Positions 8,378 to 15,823 are shown, numbered from the stretch's first letter. The stretch is DNA of 35,070 nt from an uncultured Spirochaetaceae bacterium (GCA_902803735.1 CADCRJ010000045.1:1-35070); one strand, 5' to 3'. Notes: generated from the letters alone by a model not told the origin. Made by a program: numbers and translations.

Positions 8378-9546
8378 TATCCTTTTAATTCTTTTACGAA
8401 TTCCGCAATTCTATCAAGAGCAATCTTTATTTTGTCAATGCTAGTAGCATAACAACAGCGGATGTGCCCTTCGCCGCCAAGACCAAAGACACTACCAGGA
8501 ACAACAGCAACATTGTGCTTCTGGAACAGCTGCGTTGCAAATTCCTCGCTTGTAAGACCTGTCGAGCTTATATCAGGGAACATATAGAACGCACCCGTCG
8601 GCTCTGGCACAGGAAGCCCCATATCGCAGAAAGCCTTATACATAAGGTTTCGTCTTTGCTGATAGCTTACTCGCATTTTTTCAACATCTTTCCAACCGTT
8701 TTTGAGACCCTCAACGGCCGCGTACTGACTGAAAATCGGTGCACAAATCGTATTGTAACCATGAAGCTTAACAATCTGAGCAAGAAGCTCTGCTGGAGCC
8801 GCTATATAGCCGATTCGCCAGCCAGTCATAGCAAAGGATTTTGAAAATCCGTTAAGGATAATCGCATAATCCTTCATTCCTGGATAGCTTCCTATAGACA
8901 CATGCCTTGCGTTGTCATAGGCAAGCTCACAGTAAATCTCATCAGAAATACACCAAATCTGATTTTTTACGACAAGCTGGGCAATCTTTTCAAGCTCTTC
9001 CGCAGGAATCATGGTTCCTGTAGGATTATTCGGAGAGCACATCATTATTGCCTTTGTTTTCGGGGTGATTGCCTCCTCTATCTGCTTTGCGGTCGGATAA
9101 TAGCCGTTTACGCTCGAATCAATCGGGACAACTTTTGCATTGCAAAGATTTGCGAGCGGCGTATAGTTTACGTAACACGGCTGCACAACGATTATTTCAT
9201 CACCAGCATTGAGAATCGCCCTAAGAACAGCATCTACACCCTCAGAGGCTCCTACAGTAACAAGAACCTCATTCTTTGGGTTGTAGAACATACCATAACG
9301 TTCCATGTACTTTGCAATTTCTTCACGCAGCTCTATCAAGCCCCAGTTCGACGTATATGATGTATGTCCTTTTTCAAGGTGATAATAAGCCTCTTCCCTT
9401 ATAACCCAAGGCGTAGGAAAGTCTGGCTCACCTACGGAAAGCGAGATTACGTCGTCATGTCCAATAAGCATCTCAAAAAATTTGCGGATGCCGCTTGGTG
9501 GCGTAGTCATTATCATTTTTGAAAATTTATCTTCTCTTGTGTTCAT
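8377..9546 (-). CDS. Class I/II PLP-dependent aminotransferase (aspartate aminotransferase-like)
   Basis: Fold-type I aminotransferase of 389 residues. The PLP Schiff-base lysine is K236 in NGFSKSFAMTGWRIGY. SPNNPTG (171-177) and SDEIYCELAY (201-210) are the conserved cofactor-binding elements, and the N-terminal SVGEPDF is typical of the subgroup I-alpha/I-gamma enzymes. Substrate cannot be fixed from sequence; aspartate, aromatic amino acids or N-acetyl-diaminopimelate are all possible. The start codon shares one base with the stop of the lrp-type regulator (TAATG), so the two genes are translationally coupled and probably functionally linked. Confidence 0.88.
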   Translation of the reverse strand: MNTREDKFSKMIMTTPPSGIRKFFEMLIGHDDVISLSVGEPDFPTPWVIREEAYYHLEKGHTSYTSNWGLIELREEIAKYMERYGMFYNPKNEVLVTVGASEGVDAVLRAILNAGDEIIVVQPCYVNYTPLANLCNAKVVPIDSSVNGYYPTAKQIEEAITPKTKAIMMCSPNNPTGTMIPAEELEKIAQLVVKNQIWCISDEIYCELAYDNARHVSIGSYPGMKDYAIILNGFSKSFAMTGWRIGYIAAPAELLAQIVKLHGYNTICAPIFSQYAAVEGLKNGWKDVEKMRVSYQQRRNLMYKAFCDMGLPVPEPTGAFYMFPDISSTGLTSEEFATQLFQKHNVAVVPGSVFGLGGEGHIRCCYATSIDKIKIALDRIAEFVKELKG

Positions 9547-10040
9547 TATGCCATTACCCCTTCTCGTCTGTCGCTCTCATCTTCAACATAAAGAACATCG
9601 TTCTCTTTGTATGTTTTGAGCAAGAAATGTGTTTTTGTTGAGCGAACTCCTGCCAATGTAGACAACTTGCTTGACACGAAATTAGCGACCTCCCACAAAT
9701 TGTCACCTTCGATAACTACTTTCAAGTCGTAGCCGCCGCTCATAAGATACAGGGATTTTACCTGCGGAAATCTGTAGATTCTCTCGGCTATAGCATCAAA
9801 TCCATGTTCACGCTCAGGCATTACTTGAATTTCGATTTCTGCCCTTACTTTGTCTTTTGCGGCGGCGTCTTTTTCAGGATTCACAATGGCGGCGTATTTT
9901 AATATCACGCCATCATTTTCAAGAGAACGGATAATCTGTTTTACCTCATCCTCCGTTTTTTTTGTCATGGCTGATATGTCCTCAATAGAAAGACGTGCAT
10001 TTTCTCGCAACAAATCAAGGATTTCTTCTCTTTCGTTCAT
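9546..10040 (-). CDS. Lrp/AsnC-family transcriptional regulator
   Basis: 164-residue DNA-binding protein. The N-terminal winged helix-turn-helix is at about residues 3-55 (LSIEDISAMTKKTEDEVKQI), and the C-terminal half is the alpha/beta RAM/AsnC effector domain with the typical SGGYDLKVVIEG strand. Family members sense amino acids and often control adjacent transport or catabolic genes; the obvious target is the coupled aminotransferase, and possibly the ABC operon beyond it. A GAGG ribosome-binding site precedes ATG 10040. A tail of about 15 acidic residues (ENDVLYVEDESDRREG) extends past the usual end. Confidence 0.88.
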   Translation of the reverse strand: MNEREEILDLLRENARLSIEDISAMTKKTEDEVKQIIRSLENDGVILKYAAIVNPEKDAAAKDKVRAEIEIQVMPEREHGFDAIAERIYRFPQVKSLYLMSGGYDLKVVIEGDNLWEVANFVSSKLSTLAGVRSTKTHFLLKTYKENDVLYVEDESDRREGVMA

Positions 10041-10088
10041 ACTACAACCTCGTTTTTAGAATCGGAGCTATTTTGTAAGCCCGACTTC

Positions 10089-10118
10089 ATATTATTAGAA
10101 AACAATTTGTAATGTCAA
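10089..10118 (-). promoter_or_regulatory. Promoter of the lrp-aminotransferase operon
   Basis: On the minus strand a consensus TTGACA (10113-10118) is followed after 18 bases by TAATAT (10089-10094). This places transcription start about 40 bases before the regulator's ATG. Confidence 0.65.
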
Positions 10119-10179
10119 AGGGGTAGGGAAGTTTCAACGCCTCACTTTTCCCCCTATAGTAAAAAAAAATATGTTTTTG

Positions 10180-10356
10180 TATAATAGAGGTGTTCAGAAA
10201 CTTCAGTTTTCCGAACACCAACTTTATAAATATGTAATTTTGTAAGGCTTTAGCCTGAAAAATTACATAAACCTAGAGAGGAAACTGCGGTCATTATGAC
10301 CTGCGGTTTCCGAACAGGTCTAATAAAGGAGTCTTAAAAACTTTTTTGGAGCAAAT
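10180..10356 (+). promoter_or_regulatory. Promoter and structured leader of hisGB
   Basis: A consensus TATAAT (10180-10185) begins a leader of about 165 bases. Stem 1: GGTGTTC (10189-10195) with GAACACC (10213-10219). Stem 2: ATGTAATTTT (10232-10241) with AAAAATTACAT (10258-10268), enclosing AGGCT/AGCCT. Stem 3: GGAAAC (10280-10285) with GTTTCC (10306-10311), enclosing GGTCA/TGACC. An alternative stem, GACCTG (10298-10303) with CAGGTC (10315-10320), excludes stem 3. TTTCCGAACA occurs twice. Mutually exclusive stems suggest regulated expression, but no known riboswitch class was recognised. The remaining 10041-10179 holds only the lrp promoter. Confidence 0.5.
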
Positions 10357-11229
10357 ATGGAAAAATTAAGGATTCTTTTAGCAAAGGGAAGAATTTACGA
10401 GTCAGTATATAAACTTCTTAGTGATGTTGGTATTTCGATTTATCTTCCTGACAGGACATATTTTCCTACAACAAATCAGGATGACTTGGCTTTTCAAGTC
10501 GTAAAACCACAGATTACGAGCGCTTTACTCGCAAACAATAAGGCTGATGTAGGATTCTCTGGCAAAGACTGGGTTTACGAGAACAACGTTGTTGACCAGG
10601 TTGAAGAAATCATGGATTTGGGATTTGACCCAGTACGCATTGTTGCAGCTGTACCAAACACAGTTGATTTTGATTCCCTCATAAAGAATCCTGTTACAAT
10701 CGCTACAGAATACCAGAATCTGAGCCGCCAGTGGATTGAGAACAAGAAAATCTCTGGAACTATTTTCCGCACTTGGGGAACCAGCGAGGGCTTCGTTCAA
10801 GACAACGAGGATTCTCTTGCACAGATTCTCATTGACAACACAAGCACAGGCTCAAGCCTTAGGGCAAACAACCTCAAAATCGTTGATACTTTGATGGAAT
10901 CTTCGACAAGAATGTACGCTTCTAAGGAAGCCCTCAAAAATCCAGAGAAAAAGCAGAAAATTATGGAGCTTAAAATGCTCTTTGAGTCTGTCTTAAATGC
11001 AAGAAACAGGGTAATGCTTGAGATGAATGTCTCAAAGGACAACTTTGACGCGCTCATCAAAGGACTTCCATCTATGAAGAGTCCGACAGTAAGCCCGCTC
11101 TTCGGGGATAATGGCTATGCAGTAAAAATTGCTGTAAAGAAGAGCGAAGTTCCTACATTGCTTCCAAAACTTCAGTCTTTGGGCGCAACTGATATTCTTG
11201 AATATGCATTGCGAAAGGTAATGCTCTAA
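10357..11229 (+). CDS. hisG: ATP phosphoribosyltransferase HisG (long form)
   Basis: Catalyses the first step of histidine biosynthesis, joining ATP and PRPP to give phosphoribosyl-ATP. Recognisable elements are LLAKGRIYESVYKLLSDVGI at the N-terminus, ADVGFSGKDWV, TIATEYQNLSRQW, and the PRPP-binding loop IDNTSTGSSLRANNLKI. At 290 residues it is the long form, with a C-terminal ACT-like domain that binds histidine for feedback inhibition, so it does not need HisZ. A GGAG ribosome-binding site precedes ATG 10357 at the end of a structured leader. It forms a two-gene unit with hisB. Confidence 0.93.
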   Translation: MEKLRILLAKGRIYESVYKLLSDVGISIYLPDRTYFPTTNQDDLAFQVVKPQITSALLANNKADVGFSGKDWVYENNVVDQVEEIMDLGFDPVRIVAAVPNTVDFDSLIKNPVTIATEYQNLSRQWIENKKISGTIFRTWGTSEGFVQDNEDSLAQILIDNTSTGSSLRANNLKIVDTLMESSTRMYASKEALKNPEKKQKIMELKMLFESVLNARNRVMLEMNVSKDNFDALIKGLPSMKSPTVSPLFGDNGYAVKIAVKKSEVPTLLPKLQSLGATDILEYALRKVML

Positions 11230-11254
11230 TTCTCACAAGCAAAGGGAGCCTTTT

Positions 11255-11869
11255 ATGAACAGAACTGCAAGTATTGAACGAATCACGGGAGAAACCCAGA
11301 TTTCGCTCACCCTAAATCTTGATGGAACTGGAAAATGCACAGTCGAAAATCCTATTGGGTTCTTTGACCATTTGCTTAAATCATTCTGCAAACACGGACT
11401 TTTTGATTTATCAGGAAGAATCGCAGGAGATTTGAATGTTGACCAGCATCATACAATAGAAGACACAGGGATTGTTCTAGGCTCTTGCTTTGCAGCGGCT
11501 CTGGGCGATTGCGCAGGCATTTACAGGAGCGGCTCATTCCTTTATCCAATGGATGAGTCTCTGCTTAGGGCTGCCGTTGATTTTGGCGGTCGCCCGTACC
11601 TTGTTTGTAATGCGGATTTATCAAATATTCCATTGATAAGCGTGCAGGACGGTCGCAACGGAACATTCCAGACAGATTGCTTTGATGATTTTTGGAACGG
11701 ATTTGTGCAGAATGCAAAATGCAACTTGCACTTGGACACTCTGAGGGGACGCAGCGACCACCACAAAATGGAGGGCTTATTCAAAGCTGCCGCCCGCGCA
11801 ATACGAGCGGCTGTAGAAGTGGACCCTCGCAGAAACGGCGAAGTTCCGAGCACAAAAGGTGTTATTTAG
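11255..11869 (+). CDS. hisB: Imidazoleglycerol-phosphate dehydratase HisB
   Basis: Mn-dependent dehydratase converting imidazole-glycerol phosphate to imidazole-acetol phosphate in histidine synthesis. Both metal-binding signatures are intact: DQHHTIEDTG at 63-72 and RGRSDHHKMEGLFKA near the C-terminus, along with GFFDHLL at 35-41. Length of 204 residues fits the monofunctional enzyme without phosphatase domain. It lies 25 bases after hisG. Its last 8 bases overlap the end of the convergent Gfo/Idh gene and no terminator separates them. Confidence 0.94.
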   Translation: MNRTASIERITGETQISLTLNLDGTGKCTVENPIGFFDHLLKSFCKHGLFDLSGRIAGDLNVDQHHTIEDTGIVLGSCFAAALGDCAGIYRSGSFLYPMDESLLRAAVDFGGRPYLVCNADLSNIPLISVQDGRNGTFQTDCFDDFWNGFVQNAKCNLHLDTLRGRSDHHKMEGLFKAAARAIRAAVEVDPRRNGEVPSTKGVI

Positions 11870-12869
11870 CCAAAACTAGCTGTGCCTTTATTTCTTCAAG
11901 CACTTTTAAGTCTTCGATTGCATCTTGCAGAGGAGATTTTAAAAGTGCTTTGCCATCCAAAAAATTAACTGCATTCTGAACCATATTCGAGAAGTATCCT
12001 GTATTCCGTGGAAGTTTTATTTTTGAATTTGTAAGCGTATAAAAGCCCGTATAAAGCTTCGATTCCTTTCTCTCATAAAATTTAGCATATCCGTTTCCTA
12101 TGCATATTCTGCCTAATGTTCCAAGAATATCCAGTCCAAAAGAAAAGAATTTGCTTCTTCCGCTCATTGAAACCGTTATTTCTGGAATAAAATCCGTCTT
12201 ATAATGTGCGCTAAAATTTCTGACAATGCCTTTCTCATCCTTAAAAATGCCCGTGACGACAGGTTTTTCAAGCTTGCAACCCAAGATATATTGAACTATA
12301 TCAACGAGATGGGTTCCATCATGTATAAGGCTGTAAGTGCCGTCCTTTTCAAACTCTTCCCCATAAATGCGAAGTCCCGAATACAGCTCAGCCCGCACGC
12401 TTTGAATTTCACCAATTTTAGGCAAAAAATTGCGTGCAGCAAGATAATCTTCAGAAAAACGCCTCTCATGGTTTACCATAACAGGAACCTTGCATTCCTG
12501 AGAAACCTGACGAATCTGCTCTGCCTCGGTACTATTAAGCGCGACTGGCTTCTCTAGGATAACAAGCCTTGGTTTTGACTTTATCGCTGCAATGCACTCT
12601 GGAAGATGAGCATCCTCATTAACTGCAACGGTTACAATGTCCGGGTGAAGAGAATTGTAAAGCTCTGCACTAGATGAAAAAATCTGAGCCTTTTTTACAT
12701 AACTATGCCATTTCTCAAGATTTTCTTGGTTTGTGTCAGCTCCAGCAATCAAACTTATGTTTTTATTTTTGAGCAAAGCCATTGTATGAGAAGCAGGTTG
12801 CTCTCTTTTTTTGTCAAAGCCCAAAGAAAAGCCAATTCTCCCCGTTCCAATTAAAGCAGCAGTATACAT
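11862..12869 (-). CDS. Gfo/Idh/MocA-family oxidoreductase
   Basis: NAD(P)-dependent oxidoreductase of 335 residues. ATG 12869 is chosen because GAGGGG lies 8 bases before it and the Rossmann strand then starts at once (MYTAALIGTGRIG). VILEKPVALN, the conserved EKP element, and VNHERRF follow, as expected for the family. The C-terminal alpha/beta domain includes SLIHDGTHLVDIVQYILG with the usual catalytic His position. Substrate is unknown, probably a sugar or cyclitol derivative. It converges on hisB with an 8-base tail overlap. No obvious pathway partners nearby. Confidence 0.85.
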   Translation of the reverse strand: MYTAALIGTGRIGFSLGFDKKREQPASHTMALLKNKNISLIAGADTNQENLEKWHSYVKKAQIFSSSAELYNSLHPDIVTVAVNEDAHLPECIAAIKSKPRLVILEKPVALNSTEAEQIRQVSQECKVPVMVNHERRFSEDYLAARNFLPKIGEIQSVRAELYSGLRIYGEEFEKDGTYSLIHDGTHLVDIVQYILGCKLEKPVVTGIFKDEKGIVRNFSAHYKTDFIPEITVSMSGRSKFFSFGLDILGTLGRICIGNGYAKFYERKESKLYTGFYTLTNSKIKLPRNTGYFSNMVQNAVNFLDGKALLKSPLQDAIEDLKVLEEIKAQLVLAK

Positions 12870-12964
12870 ATAAAATCCCCTCAATGGCTAAATATACCAT
12901 TAAAAGGGCTATCTAACAATCTTTTCGGACATTTTTATGAGGGATTTACAAAAGTTCAAATAAA

Positions 12965-13071
12965 CAAAAAAAAGGCTCAGGAATACTATAGCACAACTGA
13001 AATCCTCATACCGTTGCTGCCTTCCGGCTCTCGCGGGGTTTTGAAGCTCCAGCTTGTATAGTTCCTAAGCC
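12965..13071 (-). ncRNA. ffs: Bacterial signal recognition particle RNA (4.5S-like), with terminator T-run
   Basis: The minus strand carries the universally conserved SRP domain IV apex, GCCGGAAGGCAGCAACGG (around 13011-13029). The ends pair, GGCTTAGGAACTATA (from 13071) with TATAGTATTCCTGAGCC (to 12974), giving a 98-nt small SRP RNA. A T7-9 run follows directly, so the closing helix also acts as terminator. It would bind Ffh and target nascent membrane and exported proteins. It is the last member of the tRNA cluster upstream. Confidence 0.93.
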
Positions 13072-13075
13072 ATAT

Positions 13076-13161
13076 CGGAAAGAGGGGGATTCGAACCCCC
13101 GGTACCTTTTGAGTACGCACGCCTTCCAAGCGTGTACCTTAAACCACTCGGACATCTTTCC
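13076..13161 (-). tRNA. tRNA-Ser (GGA)
   Basis: Acceptor stem GGAAAGA/TCTTTCC, discriminator G, anticodon arm CACGC-TTGGAAG-GCGTG with anticodon GGA, a long variable arm typical of serine tRNAs, and T-loop GTTCGAATC. Reads UCC/UCU. CCA is not encoded. Confidence 0.95.
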
Positions 13162-13230
13162 TTATATCCAAATGTAAAAACATATATAATCAATAAAAAA
13201 AGCCTGTCAAACAAAAGACAGACTTATTAA

Positions 13231-13305
13231 TGAGACCGACACGATTCGAACGTGCGACCTCCACCTCCGCAGGGTGGCGCTCTAATCCAACTGAGCTACG
13301 ATCTC
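13231..13305 (-). tRNA. tRNA-Arg (GCG)
   Basis: Cloverleaf: acceptor GAGATCG/CGGTCTC, D stem GCTC/GAGC, anticodon arm CCACC-CTGCGGA-GGTGG, T arm GCACG-TTCGAAT-CGTGT, discriminator A. The anticodon is GCG, which reads CGC/CGU. The arginine identity bases A20 and C35 are present. CCA is not encoded. Most bacteria use ACG (inosine) for these codons, so G34 is unusual. Confidence 0.9.
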
Positions 13306-13334
13306 AAATGATCACCAGAAACGCTGTTTCTTAT

Positions 13335-13419
13335 CGGAAGCGACAGGAGTTGAACCTGCCCAGCCCGTAAGGAACTGACGGATTAGCAATCCGTTGTATT
13401 ACCGCTCTACCACGCTTCC
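13335..13419 (-). tRNA. tRNA-Ser (GCT)
   Basis: Acceptor GGAAGCG/CGCTTCC, discriminator G, anticodon arm ACGGA-TTGCTAA-TCCGT with anticodon GCT, long variable arm. Reads AGC/AGU. CCA is not encoded. Confidence 0.94.
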
Positions 13420-13464
13420 ATTTGATTTTTCTGACACCTAACAAATAAAAGTGTAAGGCAGAAA

Positions 13465-13551
13465 CGGAGCGGGAGGGATTTGAACCCCCGGTACGGTTAC
13501 CCGTACGTCGGTTTTCAAGACCGGTGCATTCAGCCACTCTGCCACCGCTCC
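13465..13551 (-). tRNA. tRNA-Ser (TGA)
   Basis: Acceptor GGAGCGG/CCGCTCC, discriminator G, anticodon loop CTTGAAA with anticodon TGA, variable arm with stem ACGTACGG/CCGTAC, T-loop GTTCAAATC. The 27-43 pair appears to be a C-A mismatch. Reads UCA and probably UCG/UCU. First gene after the cluster promoter. Confidence 0.94.
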
Positions 13552-13567
13552 AAGTCAATGCTCGAAT

Positions 13568-13596
13568 AATATACGTCTTTTACTTTTTTTAGTCAA
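13568..13596 (-). promoter_or_regulatory. Strong promoter of the tRNA-SRP RNA cluster
   Basis: Minus-strand TTGACT (13591-13596), exact 17-base spacer, TATATT (13568-13573). Start of transcription falls about 10 bases before tRNA-Ser(TGA). No terminator is seen between the four tRNAs and ffs, so all five RNAs are probably one transcript processed by RNases. Confidence 0.8.
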
Positions 13597-13652
13597 TAGG
13601 TTTTCAAAAAAAATGCATTTTTTTTTACACTATTTTTGAAAACCAGCCAAAA

Positions 13653-15068
13653 CTAAAAGACCTGCTTACCACCAAAGAACGTAGCTTTTACTTTACCAGT
13701 AAGAACACGCTCCTCAAACGGCGAAGACTTTCCTTTTGAGAAAAAGGTTTTAGGACGTACAATCCATTGCTCATTTGGATTAACGACAACAAAATCAGCA
13801 AAATAGCCAACAACAAACCGTCCAGCATTTATTCGCAAGATTTTTGCAGGATTCTCACTCATAAGCTCAGAAAGTTTTGACAAAGAGAATTCTTCTTTTT
13901 TGCATAAAACTGTATTACAAACAGCAAAAGCAGTTTCAAGCCCCGAAAAACCAGGAGCACCAGCAGCCTTGTCCTCAATCGTATGAGGAGCGTGGTCTGT
14001 TCCGATACAGTCAGCGGTACCATCACGCAAAGCCTCTATCACAGCTCGCCTGTCTTGCTCGGAGCGAAGAGGTGGGTTGACCAATGCCCTTATGAAAGGT
14101 GCGTCTGTTCCTATAAGCCCCAAATGGTGCGGCGTAACTTCGACCGTGCACGCAAAGCCATTCTCGAATTTTCCATTCTTAATGTCTTCCTTAGCCCGCC
14201 GCACAGCATCCATGCTGTTTTTTGTAGAACAATGGCAAATATGTATATGACATCCAGCAAGCTTTGCAATCTCTATGTTCCTGAATGTAGCCGCATCCTC
14301 TGCCAAGGCAAGAAGCTCATTCGCAGCCTTCAAGTTCCCGTCAATCTCAAAATTCATTGCATCAGGAACATCAGGTGTATTAACATTAACCTTTCCGGCA
14401 GGAATTCCGAACTGCTTCATAAAATCCAAGGCACGCTGGCGGTAAGGTTTAGCCTCTGCAGCCAAATTCACGTCCTCACAATGACAAGCTACGACAATGT
14501 TTTTTTTGACAGCCTTTCTCATGCCTTCAAGCATTATTGAAGAATTAAGAACATCCCTGCCATCCTCAGAAATGACAGGAGTTTCTTCCTCATTAAGAGA
14601 ATCCAGCCCAGAAGTATCCGTTCCTCCAAAATCCTTTGTTATGCTCACTGTCTGAAAAACTCTGGCAAGCCCCCTCTCTGCGGCTTCCGCCATAATTTTA
14701 GAAGCCATAATCCTGTTAGAGACCACAGGCTTTGTATTTGGCATAAGCACCAAAGAGCCGTAGCCACCAGCAACTGCGGCATGAAGGGCTGAATCCAAAT
14801 CCTCTTTTTCTGTCTGCCCAGGATACCTAAAATGAGCATGCATATCTATAAAACTTGGCATTACTGTAAGTCCCTGAGCATCATGTAGAACAGCCTCTTC
14901 AATTGATTTTACGCCAATGCACTGACCTGCAATACGGCAAGCAATCTTCTCACTCTTTATCTCCCCAAGGAACACAGCGGCTATACGCCCATCCTCAACG
15001 ACAAGCATTCCTGGACTATCAAGTTTAGAATCAACCAAAATCGCATTATATATAATTAATGAGCTCAT
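13653..15068 (-). CDS. pyrC: Dihydroorotase PyrC
   Basis: Zinc amidohydrolase closing carbamoyl-aspartate to dihydroorotate in pyrimidine synthesis. Metal-binding DMHAHFRYPG is at 75-84, and VACHCED, HICHCSTKNS, VTPHHLG and GTDHAPH complete the site, as in class I enzymes; ISEDG holds the bridging Asp. ATG 15068 is preferred because GGAG lies 9 bases before it; ATG 15083 would add five residues (MEMCK). At 471 residues it is somewhat longer than the usual 420-430, mainly through N-terminal and internal insertions. The gene lies on the same strand as pyrB-pyrI but is separated from them by about 5 kb. Confidence 0.93.
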   Translation of the reverse strand: MSSLIIYNAILVDSKLDSPGMLVVEDGRIAAVFLGEIKSEKIACRIAGQCIGVKSIEEAVLHDAQGLTVMPSFIDMHAHFRYPGQTEKEDLDSALHAAVAGGYGSLVLMPNTKPVVSNRIMASKIMAEAAERGLARVFQTVSITKDFGGTDTSGLDSLNEEETPVISEDGRDVLNSSIMLEGMRKAVKKNIVVACHCEDVNLAAEAKPYRQRALDFMKQFGIPAGKVNVNTPDVPDAMNFEIDGNLKAANELLALAEDAATFRNIEIAKLAGCHIHICHCSTKNSMDAVRRAKEDIKNGKFENGFACTVEVTPHHLGLIGTDAPFIRALVNPPLRSEQDRRAVIEALRDGTADCIGTDHAPHTIEDKAAGAPGFSGLETAFAVCNTVLCKKEEFSLSKLSELMSENPAKILRINAGRFVVGYFADFVVVNPNEQWIVRPKTFFSKGKSSPFEERVLTGKVKATFFGGKQVF

Positions 15069-15090
15069 TTTGCACATCTCCATTTTTTAT

Positions 15091-15119
15091 ATTCTACATT
15101 TTATATTATGAATGTGCAA
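15091..15119 (-). promoter_or_regulatory. Promoter of pyrC
   Basis: Minus-strand TTGCAC (15114-15119), 17-base spacer, TAGAAT (15091-15096). It predicts a very short leader ending in the GGAG that serves ATG 15068. Confidence 0.5.
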
Positions 15120-15128
15120 AAAAAAATA

Positions 15129-15473
15129 TCAAATTTCGGCAAGGGATTTTGTTAAATTAATAACAATTTTCTGCATGGAATTATCTAAAGAAGAAAGAAT
15201 GTCTATATGCCCCCTGAATTTTTGGAATTTAAGGACTTCCTCTGCTAACAACTCATTCGGTTCCTTATTAGAATCAAGCGAACCTGTTACCAAATATTCA
15301 ACCGAAACACCAAGGAATTTAGCAATTCTGTATGCGGTATCAGCAGAAGGAATATTATTCTGTCTAATTCCATTGCTTATATTAGATACATTAAAACCTG
15401 CCTCATCAGCAAGTTTTTTTCTGTCTATATTTCTATATTCTAACTCAGATACAACATTCTGCCAAAAACTCAT
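15129..15473 (-). CDS. XRE-family helix-turn-helix regulator
   Basis: 114-residue protein. Residues about 5-65 form a Cro/CI-type helix-turn-helix (DRKKLADEAGFNVSNISNGI then YRIAKFLGVSVEYLVTGS), the arrangement seen in prophage and plasmid repressors and many host regulators. The C-terminal 45 residues are probably a dimerisation helix pair. No clear ribosome-binding site precedes ATG 15473, and TATAAA lies immediately before it, so the mRNA may be leaderless or nearly so. The palindromes directly upstream are likely its own operators. It borders the accessory exported-protein block and probably controls it. Confidence 0.82.
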   Translation of the reverse strand: MSFWQNVVSELEYRNIDRKKLADEAGFNVSNISNGIRQNNIPSADTAYRIAKFLGVSVEYLVTGSLDSNKEPNELLAEEVLKFQKFRGHIDILSSLDNSMQKIVINLTKSLAEI

Positions 15474-15486
15474 TTTTATAGCATTA

Positions 15487-15600
15487 TTTAAATTTCAAAT
15501 TTAAACCACAATTTCGTTGACATTTCAAATTTTCTGTTATAAATTTGAAATTACAATATGTTATTTCAATGTGTTGAAATATAAATAACGAACATATTGT
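15487..15600. promoter_or_regulatory. Palindrome-rich control region between XRE gene and lipoprotein gene
   Basis: Four related sites lie here: TTTAAATTT-C-AAATTTAAA (15487-15505, perfect), ATTTCAAATTT (15522-15532), AAATTTGAAATT (15541-15552), and ATTTCAA-TGTG-TTGAAAT (15563-15580). The last is nested inside ACAATATGTT (15553-15562) and AACATATTGT (15591-15600). A TTGACA at 15517-15522 overlaps the second site. The layout fits cooperative binding of the adjacent XRE protein. Confidence 0.55.
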
Positions 15601-15823
15601 TATATACAGCAACTATAAATCAATATTACCCCTTGATTCATAGTTATTGGATTATACAAAAACTCTGTCCTGTATACTGACTAATTACTAAATTGTTTAT
15701 TTACAAAGATTTAGATAAAAATATTCACTAAATCTATCTATAAAAAAGAATGGAAAAATACAATTTATTGGTTAAGCACTAGAACAGAGTTTTTTTATTA
15801 GCTTATAGGCTTCGGGAGGTTCT
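15601..15823 (+). promoter_or_regulatory. AT-rich leader with several stems upstream of the lipoprotein gene
   Basis: No gene seen. AACTAT-A-AATCAA (15611-15623) pairs with TTGATT-C-ATAGTT (15633-15645); AGATTTAG (15707-15714) pairs with CTAAATCT (15728-15735); and AAAAACTCTGT (15658-15668) is the exact complement of ACAGAGTTTTT (15784-15794), which runs into T8. It may be a regulated leader or a small RNA with terminator. Confidence 0.35.

Noticed and set aside
10186-10356. T-box or His-attenuator leader upstream of hisG
   Set aside because: No T-box core sequence and no open frame with a run of His codons was found; only the stems are claimed.
13983-14540. 185-codon plus-strand open frame
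   Set aside because: Antisense to the well-supported pyrC gene; no start signal or domain.
15487-15600. Repeats as a CRISPR array
   Set aside because: Half-sites are 7-11 bases with irregular spacing and form palindromes; there are no unique equal-length spacers and no cas genes.
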